DNA of 5,854 nucleotides from an uncultured Burkholderiales bacterium (GTDB taxonomy: Bacteria; Pseudomonadota; Gammaproteobacteria; Burkholderiales; Burkholderiaceae_C), in NCBI GenBank assembly GCA_903856875.1, contig CAIODE010000511.1:1-5854 (forward strand), given 5' to 3'. Below the pieces are notes generated by a model. That model had not been told where the DNA came from and ran no database searches. It saw only the letters and a program-made list of their open reading frames with translations. Every line of letters begins with the position of its first letter. Within the stretch, counting starts at the first letter, position 1. A program made the position numbers and the translations under genes. Of the stretch, positions 1 to 5,762 are shown piece after piece.

Positions 1-168
1 CAAATACTGCCATGATTTCCTTGGCAGCAGCATCAACCTTAGCTTTCGATTTAATATCATGGGGTATCAAAGGCACACCGGGGGGGGGGAAATCAATTTT
101 AAAAAATAAAACCTAGCATTCCTGTGGGTTTCAAGGCATCATTCAATAGACGCTAGCCCACCATACTC
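1..168. other. Unassigned left-edge sequence, possible gene end of undecided strand
   Basis: No gene can be assigned here. Two + strand frames run open from the window edge, one to TAA at 107-109 and one to TAG at 114-116. A minus-strand frame is open from 112 down to position 1. That minus frame reads like ordinary protein (for example VPLIPHDIKSKAKVDAAAKE) but lacks an ATG near its beginning; GTG at 76-74 is the only reasonable start. The terminator at 169-201 points rightward, which favours the tail of a + strand gene entering from the left. I recognise no family on either strand. A run of ten G at 80-89 sits inside all these frames and could shift any of them. Confidence 0.3.
80..89. repeat. 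Homopolymer of ten G
   Basis: Ten consecutive G on the + strand (C on the minus strand) in an otherwise moderate-GC, AT-rich stretch. Tracts like this are prone to slippage in replication and to miscounting in sequencing. It lies within the short open frames at the left edge, so a one-base change would alter their reading. Whether it has a function is unknown. Confidence 0.9.
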
Positions 169-201
169 AAGCCCCACTTCACCTGAAGTGGGGCTTTTTT
201 T
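169..201 (+). terminator. Intrinsic (Rho-independent) terminator, rightward
   Basis: The arm AGCCCCACTTC (170-180) pairs perfectly with GAAGTGGGGCT (185-195) around the four-base loop ACCT, giving an 11-bp GC-rich stem that A169-T196 can extend. A run of seven T follows at 195-201. The T-tract is on the + strand only. Read from the minus strand, the hairpin is followed by TTGAGTATGG, which is not U-rich. It therefore mainly ends transcription coming from the left of the window. It lies about 40 bases beyond the stop of the convergent regulator gene and may also weakly stop that transcript. Confidence 0.92.
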
Positions 202-242
202 CAAACGCACAAATTAAACCAAACCCGAAGGTCAAGCTGCGC

Positions 243-908
243 TTAACCGGCCAGCAATTCACGCGGCAAACTCATGATGAAATCATTGAGTGTTTTGGAA
301 TCACGTCCGGGTCTCATGTGATCGGTCATGCACATAGAAGCAGCTACCGTGTCTCTTTTCTGTATGGCACTCACAATTTTTTCATGCTGATCGTACGAAG
401 ATTTGATGCGGCCCAAGGCGCCAAATGCATGGCGGCGATAGGCCCCTGTGCGTGAACGTATGCGCAAAACTTCTTGACGCAAAAACGGGTTTCGGGCACC
501 TTCGTAAATGATTTCATGAAACTTCAAGTTAGCTTCTTGCCAACCGTCCATGTCTTCCTTGTCGGCTATTTTTTTGCTACTCCGATGCTGCTTCATCAAA
601 GCTTGAGTGTCTTCGTTTGTCATGCGTTCACAAGCCAGTCGCACGGCAATGCCCTCAAGCTCGGCCAGCAATTCCCACAATGAAAGCAGCTGTTGCAAAT
701 TCATTTTGGCGACCATCGAGCCACCTCGGGGGGTACTGCTCAAAATGCCTTGCGCTTGAAGTTGAAGCAGCGCTTCTCGAACGGGTGTGCGCGAAACTTT
801 GTAATGACCCGCCAAGGCCACATCGTCAATTGCATCCCCAGGTAACAGCTCGCCCGATGCAATGGCGGATTCGATGCGCAATCTAATTTGGTCGCTGACT
901 TTCATCAT
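243..908 (-). CDS. GntR-family transcriptional regulator, FCD (FadR/VanR-like) subfamily
   Basis: A 221-residue DNA-binding repressor or activator of the usual FCD-subfamily length. The N-terminal winged helix-turn-helix spans about residues 3-68. It includes the GntR landmark IASGELLPGD near 16-25, the recognition-helix motif SRTPVREAL at 39-47, and the wing TPRGGSMVA near 59-67. The helical FCD ligand domain follows (about 75-205). Its expected metal and effector residues are visible: N127 and H131 in NLKFH, H175 in QHEKIVSAI, and H197 in DHM. In this family such residues hold a divalent metal that helps bind small carboxylates. Two ATGs stand in tandem (908-906 and 905-903). The GAGGG just upstream is better spaced for the second, so the protein may begin one residue later. 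The gene is divergent from the catabolic operon starting at 1004 and shares its control region, so it most likely regulates that operon and itself. The effector cannot be named from sequence. Confidence 0.93.
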   Translation of the reverse strand: MMKVSDQIRLRIESAIASGELLPGDAIDDVALAGHYKVSRTPVREALLQLQAQGILSSTPRGGSMVAKMNLQQLLSLWELLAELEGIAVRLACERMTNEDTQALMKQHRSSKKIADKEDMDGWQEANLKFHEIIYEGARNPFLRQEVLRIRSRTGAYRRHAFGALGRIKSSYDQHEKIVSAIQKRDTVAASMCMTDHMRPGRDSKTLNDFIMSLPRELLAG

Positions 909-925
909 GTCCCTCAGTCAATGTG

Positions 926-951
926 CGTATTTGATTAGCCCGAAAAATACG
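926..951. promoter_or_regulatory. Second inverted repeat, possible auxiliary operator
   Basis: CGTATTT at 926-932 and AAATACG at 945-951 form a perfect 7-bp inverted repeat separated by 12 bases. The half-sites share the GTAT/ATAC core with the tighter palindrome at 958-973. This could be a second binding site between that palindrome and the regulator start codon. In AT-rich promoter DNA a 7-bp pair can also arise by chance, so support is modest. Confidence 0.35.
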
Positions 952-957
952 AAAATC

Positions 958-973
958 GTGTATAAATATACAC
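958..973. promoter_or_regulatory. Palindromic operator candidate overlapping the operon -10
   Basis: GTGTATAAATATACAC has perfect 7-bp arms, GTGTATA and TATACAC, around two central bases. FCD-type GntR regulators bind short palindromes as dimers, often with GTAT...ATAC-like half-sites, so this fits the neighbouring regulator gene. It covers the TATAAA -10 candidate of the + strand operon and the possible minus-strand -35. A bound dimer would thus block both promoters. The repeat is directly visible; its binding by this regulator is inferred. Confidence 0.65.
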
Positions 974-1003
974 AATCTGACCACAAAATTTAAGCATTGC
1001 CCC

Positions 1004-1207
1004 ATGCCCTCCGATTTTGACCACCATTCTGCGTTCATGCCATTGGCTCAACAGGCCTTTGTTCAGCACGCATATGCGCCATCGGAGGCCATCCTCTTAG
1101 CAGCAGCCAAAAACTTGGCGCGATTGCAAACCTCGGCAAGCTCTGACGACAAGCGCCCTGCCCTTGGCAACTTTGACGAATTGCTGAAAAGCTTGGCCGA
1201 TGTTTGA
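1004..1207 (+). CDS. Small GatC/AtzG-like putative amidase partner
   Basis: A 67-residue, helix-prone protein whose stop lies inside the first codons of the amidase gene (8-base overlap), indicating translational coupling. Residues 14-45 (from LAQQAF to LQTSAS) look like a short helical bundle with an AAAKNLARLQ segment at 33-42. Small proteins of this length directly before amidase-signature enzymes are known in two settings: GatC before GatA, and AtzG (DUF4089) before AtzE, where the small chain packs against and stabilises the hydrolase. The similarity seen here is in size, position and helical character rather than a clear motif, so the family call is tentative. The first ATG is taken as start although no good ribosome binding site precedes it. 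ATG at 1037 (residue 12) is the alternative, also without one. The start is about 30 bases below the candidate operator. Confidence 0.6.
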   Translation: MPSDFDHHSAFMPLAQQAFVQHAYAPSEAILLAAAKNLARLQTSASSDDKRPALGNFDELLKSLADV

Positions 1208-2480
1208 GTTGCCTGCGCGCATGACTCAACTGCAAGCCAACATCCTTGCAGGAGATGTCTCAGCCCAAGAAGCCTTGTTGGCTCAGGTGAAGCGAGGCCA
1301 AAGCTTGAATGCAACGTTTCCTTGTGTGGTTGAAGAGCTTCCGTTTGCCCCACCTCAAGACGGGCCCTTGGCTGGCATTGCATTGGCGCACAAAGACATT
1401 TTCCAACTTAAAGACCGTTTACCAGGCTGCGGTGTTGGCTTGGGTTATGCGCAGTCGGGCCTTGATTCAGCAGCAGCTGTTTCTCATTTGCAGCAAGCGG
1501 GCGCCATTCAGTGGTCTGCACTTGTCATGGCGCCTCACGCTTGTGGCGCTACATCCCAGAACACTCACTTTGCCCGATGCATCAACCCAACAGATGAGCA
1601 TGCAGCGGTGGGCGGCTCATCCAGCGGATCGGCTGTGGCCGTGGCTTGCGGTATGTCTTACGCAGCTTTGGGCACAGACACCGCAGGCTCGGTCCGCATA
1701 CCCGCAGCAACTTGCGGTTTGATAGGGCTCAAAACCACTCACGGCGCGGTCAGCAATGAGGGCTGCGCACCATTGGCACCTTCGCTCGACAGCGTAGGTA
1801 TTTTGAGTCGTTATGCGCAAGACGCTCGAGAAATATGGACCGCTTTGTGTCCCCAATTGCCTCGCCATCAGGCCACGCAGGCTTTGAACTGCCAGCTTTG
1901 GTTGCCTGAAAAGGGTGTCGCACCCGCGGTGGCCCTAGCCATACGCACTTGGATCTCTCAGTTAGAAGGCAATGTCTTTGAAATCAACATGGACGAAGCG
2001 TTTGATGTCCTCAACCGGCACGCACAACGCGTGTTGTTCTATGAAACTGCTCAAACCCACCATGCCGCTTTGAAACAAGGCACTGCCGCACCCAGTGTTC
2101 AAGCTATTGGCCTCATGGGACTGGGTCTTCCGCAGAGTTGGTACGAAGCTTCGTTGCAATCTCGGCCATTTTTTTTGCACGACTTTGTTAACCATCATTT
2201 CAGCGCATCTGACTTCTTAATCATGCCGTCGCTTGCAGACACAGTGCCCGATTGGCAAACAGTAGAAATTGGGCATGCCTCTTTTGATCGCAAGGCCTTG
2301 TTTGCCATGCACCGCTACATGGGTTTTGTGAACTACCTCGGCTTGCCATCTCTCAACCTGCCCATTGGCCGTGATGAGCATGGACGAGCCCTCTGCGTGC
2401 AAGTTTTAGCCAGGCCCTTTGCCGAGCACCAGCTCCTCAATTTTGCTGAGCAATCTCCATTTACTTTTTGGAACCTCTGA
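1200..2480 (+). CDS. Amidase-signature family hydrolase (AtzE/GatA-like)
   Basis: A 426-residue enzyme of the amidase signature family, which hydrolyses C-N bonds of amides with a Ser-cisSer-Lys triad. All three residues are visible: K65 in AHKDIF, S140 at the start of the serine-rich GGSSSGSA loop, and nucleophile S164 in GTDTAGSVRIPA. The 24-residue spacing from S140 to S164 equals that known for this family. The conserved GLIGLKTTHGAVS segment follows near 173-185. The C-terminal half, which shapes the acyl pocket, is divergent and slightly short, so the substrate cannot be named. No signal peptide is seen; it should act in the cytoplasm. ATG at 1200 overlaps the previous gene and no strong ribosome binding site is seen, which suggests coupling; ATG at 1221 is possible but less likely. 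In this operon it probably releases ammonia or an amine and leaves an acid for the CoA-transferase encoded four bases downstream. A run of eight T at 2169-2176 lies within the gene. Confidence 0.92.
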   Translation: MFELPARMTQLQANILAGDVSAQEALLAQVKRGQSLNATFPCVVEELPFAPPQDGPLAGIALAHKDIFQLKDRLPGCGVGLGYAQSGLDSAAAVSHLQQAGAIQWSALVMAPHACGATSQNTHFARCINPTDEHAAVGGSSSGSAVAVACGMSYAALGTDTAGSVRIPAATCGLIGLKTTHGAVSNEGCAPLAPSLDSVGILSRYAQDAREIWTALCPQLPRHQATQALNCQLWLPEKGVAPAVALAIRTWISQLEGNVFEINMDEAFDVLNRHAQRVLFYETAQTHHAALKQGTAAPSVQAIGLMGLGLPQSWYEASLQSRPFFLHDFVNHHFSASDFLIMPSLADTVPDWQTVEIGHASFDRKALFAMHRYMGFVNYLGLPSLNLPIGRDEHGRALCVQVLARPFAEHQLLNFAEQSPFTFWNL

Positions 2481-2484
2481 ACCC

Positions 2485-3681
2485 ATGCCAAAAATTCAAG
2501 CTTCCAGCGCACTCTCTCGATTCAAAGTCATTGACCTCTCGCGGGTCCGTGCGGGTCCCAATTGCGTGCGCATCCTGACCGACTTTGGTGCAGATGTCAT
2601 TCGCGTTGAACCACCGCCTGGCGTTGATCCCAATGAAGCCATGTTTGCGGCCAACCGCAAAGGCGGAGATTTTCAAAACATCAACCGCAACAAGCGTTCG
2701 ATGACCCTCAATCTCAAAAAACCGGGGGCCAAGGAAGTTCTGATGCGCTTGGTGGCAGAGGCAGATGTGGTGGTAGAGAACTGGCGCCCCGACGTCAAAA
2801 ACAAACTGGGCCTAAATTACGAGTCGCTGGCCAAGGTCAACCCGCGCATCATTTTGGCCAGCATATCTGGTTTTGGGCAAAACGGCCCCTACGCTTGGCG
2901 ACCTGGCTTTGATCAAATCATTCAAGGCATGGGCGGCTTGATGAGTGTCACGGGTGAGCCCGAGCACGGCCCCATTCGCGCCGGCTTGGCGGTGGCCGAT
3001 TTGAGTGCGGGTTTGTACTGTGCCTTGGGTATTTTGGTTGCACTTTTAGAGCGTGAAGTTTCTGGCAAAGGCCAATGGGTGCACAGCTCCTTGTTGCATT
3101 CGCAAATTGCCATGATGGACTTCCAAATGGCACGCTACCTCAATGACGATGATGTGCCGGTCCAAGTAGGCAACAACCACCCCACCAGCTCCCCCATGGG
3201 CTTGTTTGACGCCAACGACGGTTGTTTCAATCTGGGCGCCTCAGGCGAGGGCAATTGGAAGCGGTTTTGTGATGTTCTGAACAAGCCAGACTGGTATGCT
3301 GACCCAGAATTTCAAACCGAACCCTTGCGTGTCCAATATCGAGATCGCTTAAATGCACAGATTGCGATAGAGTTCAAAAAGAATACGGTTAAGCATTGGG
3401 TCGATCTATTGAACCAAGTGGGCGTTCCTGCGGGGCCGGTCTACACAGTTCCTGAGGTGTTTGAAGATGAGCAAGTGAAGCATTTGAAAGTCACAGAAAC
3501 CTTGATGACAAACTTTGGCAAAGAAATTGCGTACATCACACAACCCGTCGTTTTGGAGCGAACGCCGTCACAAGTTGTGGCGCCTGCACCAGGATGGGGC
3601 GAACATACCGACGAAGTGCTCAGAGAAGCGGGCTATTCGGAAGCAGAAATTCAACAATTTCACACACAAGAGGTGGTTTGA
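2485..3681 (+). CDS. Class III CoA-transferase (CaiB/BaiF family)
   Basis: A 398-residue acyl-CoA transferase or lyase of the CaiB/BaiF/formyl-CoA transferase family, at its usual length. Family landmarks run in order: FKVIDLSRVRAGPNC at 13-27, LTDFGADVIRVEPP at 31-44, NRNKRSMTLNL at 67-77, DVVVENWRPDV at 94-104, SISGFGQNGPYAWRPGFD at 126-143, and VADLSAGLYCALGI at 170-183. D172 in that last segment matches the catalytic aspartate that carries the acyl group as a mixed anhydride. The enzyme moves CoA from a donor thioester to a carboxylic acid; donor and acceptor are not deducible. The frame is open further upstream to an ATG at 2419, but that would overlap the amidase by 62 bases and add 22 residues unlike the family, so ATG at 2485 is chosen. 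It likely activates the acid made by the amidase. The next gene starts two bases after its stop. Confidence 0.94.
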   Translation: MPKIQASSALSRFKVIDLSRVRAGPNCVRILTDFGADVIRVEPPPGVDPNEAMFAANRKGGDFQNINRNKRSMTLNLKKPGAKEVLMRLVAEADVVVENWRPDVKNKLGLNYESLAKVNPRIILASISGFGQNGPYAWRPGFDQIIQGMGGLMSVTGEPEHGPIRAGLAVADLSAGLYCALGILVALLEREVSGKGQWVHSSLLHSQIAMMDFQMARYLNDDDVPVQVGNNHPTSSPMGLFDANDGCFNLGASGEGNWKRFCDVLNKPDWYADPEFQTEPLRVQYRDRLNAQIAIEFKKNTVKHWVDLLNQVGVPAGPVYTVPEVFEDEQVKHLKVTETLMTNFGKEIAYITQPVVLERTPSQVVAPAPGWGEHTDEVLREAGYSEAEIQQFHTQEVV

Positions 3682-3683
3682 AC

Positions 3684-3935
3684 ATGGGCACTATTCATGT
3701 CACGCACGAGCAGCACTTCAGTGTAGTCACGCTTAACGACGCCGCTCGTTACAACGCCATGAGCCTGTCGATGTGGATCGAGCTCAAACAAGCCATGCTT
3801 TGCATTGCAGATGGCGACACGTCTCAAATTTCGCGTATCGATCAGGCCGTTGATACGTGTTTTAAAAGCAGCGACTGTGCGGAGGGCCGCAAGGCTTTTG
3901 CACAGAAGAGGCTCCCCAAGTTCACCGGCCATTGA
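3684..3935 (+). pseudogene. Internally deleted enoyl-CoA hydratase/isomerase (crotonase) remnant
   Basis: An 83-codon intact frame made of the two ends of a crotonase. Residues 1-45 match the family N-terminus: an opening beta strand, then VVTLNDAARYNAMSLSMW at 14-31 and an amphipathic helix. Residues about 52-83 match the family C-terminus: a helix, then SSDCAEGRKAFAQKRLPKF at 62-80. A normal crotonase has about 260 residues, so roughly 175 are missing between about residues 45 and 52. These include the oxyanion-hole strand, the usual AFCAGAD-like and GGG-containing segments and the catalytic acid positions, so no hydratase activity is expected. Start, stop and a fair ribosome binding site (AGAGGTGG at 3669-3676) are kept, so it may still be translated. 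The start lies two bases after the CoA-transferase stop. It could be a recent in-frame deletion, a relic, or an assembly collapse; I cannot exclude a retained small-protein role. Confidence 0.85.
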
Positions 3936-3950
3936 ATTTCAAACCACCCA

Positions 3951-3960
3951 TGGAGAAGAA
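3951..3960 (+). promoter_or_regulatory. Ribosome binding site deciding the start of the binding-protein gene
   Basis: GGAGAAGAAG lies directly before ATG at 3962, with GGAG at 3952-3955 six bases away. It sits just after the competing ATG at 3950, so that ATG cannot use it. This fixes the start at 3962, which also gives a clean signal peptide beginning MKSLRTLL. Confidence 0.8.
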
Positions 3961-3961
3961 G

Positions 3962-4939
3962 ATGAAGTCTTTAAGAACCCTGCTCTCGATTGTGCTAAGC
4001 CTGGCTGCAACAGCAGCATTGGCTGTGGGGCCATCCCCAGCGCCTATGAAACAAAAAGAAGTGCTCACAATTGGCTACGTCAAGGTGGGTCACCTTGCGC
4101 CCATGCTGATGTTGGAAGAAGAACTCAAAAAGCTCAACATCGAAGTGAAGCGCGCTGAGTTTGTTCGCTATGCCGATGCGCGTACCGCATTGCTGTCTGG
4201 CTCTGTCGATGTTTCAGCGGTTGGCCCTGGCGACTTGGCGATTGTGGCTGCGCAAGGTAGCAAGAACTTGATTGGCTTGACTGGCGTTGGCAGTTCTGTC
4301 AAATTTCTAGTGGTCCGCAAGGGCGTGAAGATTGATGATTGGGCTGATATCAATGGCAAGAAAATTGCCATTGCACCCGGCTCTGCTGTCTGGTTTCAGT
4401 GGGCCATGACTCTGATTGAAAAAAATATTCCCTACACCGCTTTCTCTCCAGTGAATGTTCAAGGTGGCGGTACTGCATTTGTTCAAGCCATGAAGCGCGG
4501 CGATATCGATGCCATGGTGCTGTGGGAGCCCTTTGAATCGCAAGCCGTTGCCGAAGGCGATGCTTACTTCGCCAGCAAACTCGACTACAGCCAGTCACGT
4601 TCTGTAGGCGCTGAGCTGGGCATGTTGGCCGCTTCGCGCGAAGCCATGACCACCAAAAAAGATTTGGTGCAACGCTTCTTGTGGGCTTACCTCAAAGTTG
4701 AAGAGCAAATGGCCAAGAACAATGACATGTTTGCCGATGCTTATTCCAAATACACAGGTTTGCCTTTGAACGTCACCAAAGATTCAGCCAAGATCATCAA
4801 GCTGGGCGGCGTATTGACCAAAGATCAAGTCAGTCGTTTGGCCGAGGCAGCCTTCAAACAAGGCATCGTGCAAAAAGACGTCACCAAAGAAGCTGCTGAG
4901 TTATATGACGACAGCATGGCCAAAGAAATCAAGAAGTAA
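3962..4939 (+). CDS. ABC transporter periplasmic substrate-binding protein, SsuA/TauA/NMT1-like
   Basis: A 325-residue binding protein that would capture a small solute in the periplasm and deliver it to the permease encoded next. Residues 1-21 form a Sec signal peptide: K2 and R5, a hydrophobic core at 7-20, and a likely cut after ALA at 19-21. The mature part shows the SsuA/TauA/NMT1-like fold: first strand VLTIGYVKVGHLAP at 34-47, RTALLSGSVDVSAVGPGD at 74-91, a second-lobe entry NGKKIAIAPGSAVWFQWAM at 131-149, and the hinge region MKRGDIDAMVLWEPF at 177-191. This family serves sulfonates, taurine, nitrate, pyrimidines, aromatic acids and other compounds, so the ligand is open. Neighbouring amidase and CoA-transferase genes suggest an amide or organic acid. 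Starts at TTG 3932 and ATG 3950 were rejected because the ribosome binding site and signal peptide fit ATG 3962. It follows the crotonase remnant by 26 bases. Confidence 0.93.
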   Translation: MKSLRTLLSIVLSLAATAALAVGPSPAPMKQKEVLTIGYVKVGHLAPMLMLEEELKKLNIEVKRAEFVRYADARTALLSGSVDVSAVGPGDLAIVAAQGSKNLIGLTGVGSSVKFLVVRKGVKIDDWADINGKKIAIAPGSAVWFQWAMTLIEKNIPYTAFSPVNVQGGGTAFVQAMKRGDIDAMVLWEPFESQAVAEGDAYFASKLDYSQSRSVGAELGMLAASREAMTTKKDLVQRFLWAYLKVEEQMAKNNDMFADAYSKYTGLPLNVTKDSAKIIKLGGVLTKDQVSRLAEAAFKQGIVQKDVTKEAAELYDDSMAKEIKK

Positions 4940-4954
4940 TTTCAAAGGGACACC

Positions 4955-5755
4955 ATGAAGACGACGGCTCATTTCAAGCAACTGATGCTCGGATTGGTGG
5001 TTCCAACCGCCGTCGTCGCCTTGTGGCAGGTGATGGGCAACATGCCCGGCATGGCCGGCATCTTGCCCACACCCCTGAAGGTACTCGAAGGTTGGCACAG
5101 TTGGATTTTTGCAAAACCTGGCATGGGGCTGAACCCCTACTTAGGCAGCTGGCTGGCCAACGTGGAGTACTCCTCGATGCGCGTCGCCCAAGGCTTTGCG
5201 CTGGCTGCGCTCATTGGCGTACCGCTAGGCTTGTTGATTGGTTGGAGTAAATTCATCTCACAGATGCTAGACCCCATGATTCAAAGCCTTCGCCCGATTC
5301 CCATCACAGCGTGGCTGCCTTTTTCAATTGCTGTATTTGGCATTCGCGACATTGGTTCCATCTTTTTGATTTTTCTAGGTGGCTTCTACGCCATTGTGGT
5401 TAACACCACTCAAGGGGCTCGCGATGTTGACCGCAACTTGGTTCGCGCTGCATTGATGATGGGTGCAAGCAGAACTCAGCTATTGCTACGTGTCGTGCTA
5501 CCTGCCGCAATGCCGTCCATCTTTACTGGCTTGCGCATTGGTTTAGGCATTTCTTGGACAGCGGTAATTGTGTCCGAAATGGTGGCGGTCAAGTCGGGTT
5601 TAGGGTATGTTCTATGGGACGCCTACTATGTAGGTCGCATGGACATTGTGCTGGCCGACATGGTGTCAATAGGTGCCATGGGTTACATCAGCGATCGCAT
5701 CATCGTTTTCATCGAACGCAAGATGCTGGTATGGCGAATTTTGCAGAGTCACTGA
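4955..5755 (+). CDS. ABC transporter permease, SsuC/TauC-like (BPD_transp_1)
   Basis: A 266-residue inner-membrane permease of the binding-protein-dependent family, near the usual 250-280 residues of SsuC/TauC. Hydrophobic spans are seen near 10-28, 78-97, 118-149, 190-210 and 230-252; the long third stretch can hold two helices, giving the usual six. The cytoplasmic EAA loop that docks the ATPase is present at about 162-187 (RAALMMGASRTQLLLRVVLP), including the conserved G170 and the closing VLP. The periplasmic-type entry motif ILPTPLKVLEGW at 36-47 and SLRPIPITAWLPF at 111-123 are typical of this subfamily. AAAGGG upstream of ATG 4955 is a good ribosome binding site. It begins 15 bases after the binding protein and precedes the ATPase by 7 bases, completing a standard three-part importer. 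Confidence 0.95.
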   Translation: MKTTAHFKQLMLGLVVPTAVVALWQVMGNMPGMAGILPTPLKVLEGWHSWIFAKPGMGLNPYLGSWLANVEYSSMRVAQGFALAALIGVPLGLLIGWSKFISQMLDPMIQSLRPIPITAWLPFSIAVFGIRDIGSIFLIFLGGFYAIVVNTTQGARDVDRNLVRAALMMGASRTQLLLRVVLPAAMPSIFTGLRIGLGISWTAVIVSEMVAVKSGLGYVLWDAYYVGRMDIVLADMVSIGAMGYISDRIIVFIERKMLVWRILQSH

Positions 5756-5762
5756 ATTTTTT

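Larger units (their letters stand above)
909..1003. promoter_or_regulatory. Divergent intergenic control region
   Basis: This 95-base gap separates the regulator start from the first operon gene and must hold the promoters of both. On the + strand, TATAAA at 961-966 is the best -10 candidate and would put the transcript start near 974, giving a leader of about 30 bases. No good -35 stands at the matching distance, so the promoter may be weak or need activation. On the minus strand, TTGTGT (complement of 970-975) is a possible -35, with only a poor -10 (TCGTAT) 17 bases on. Two inverted repeats overlap these elements. The exact promoters remain unresolved. Confidence 0.6.

Noticed and set aside
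12..116. A + strand frame from ATG at 12 containing a P-loop-like GTPGGGKS
   Set aside because: The glycine string comes from the ten-G run, the frame is 34 codons, and there is no surrounding NTPase strand pattern. The Walker A resemblance is accidental.
169..201. Terminator of the minus-strand regulator gene
   Set aside because: The position fits, but the minus-strand transcript lacks a U-run after the hairpin, so it is called for the + strand only.
1063..1383. A 106-codon minus-strand open frame opposite the small protein and the amidase start
   Set aside because: It is antisense to a better supported coupled gene pair, with no ribosome binding site or recognisable motif.
1309..1722. A 137-codon + strand open frame inside the amidase gene
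   Set aside because: It overlaps the Lys, cis-Ser and nucleophile motifs read in the amidase frame, and its own translation is rich in tryptophan and leucine without family motifs.
2419..2484. Upstream extension of the CoA-transferase from ATG 2419
   Set aside because: It would overlap the amidase by 62 bases and add 22 residues unlike the family N-terminus. ATG 2485 begins at the usual place.
3594..3683. Upstream extension of the crotonase remnant from ATG 3594
   Set aside because: These 30 codons lie in another frame of the CoA-transferase gene and read as low-quality arginine- and serine-rich sequence. The family N-terminus starts at ATG 3684 with a ribosome binding site.
3805..4158. A 117-codon + strand open frame across the crotonase end and the binding-protein start
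   Set aside because: It is a shadow frame. The crotonase C-terminus and the signal peptide are both read in other frames, and the translation has no recognisable fold.
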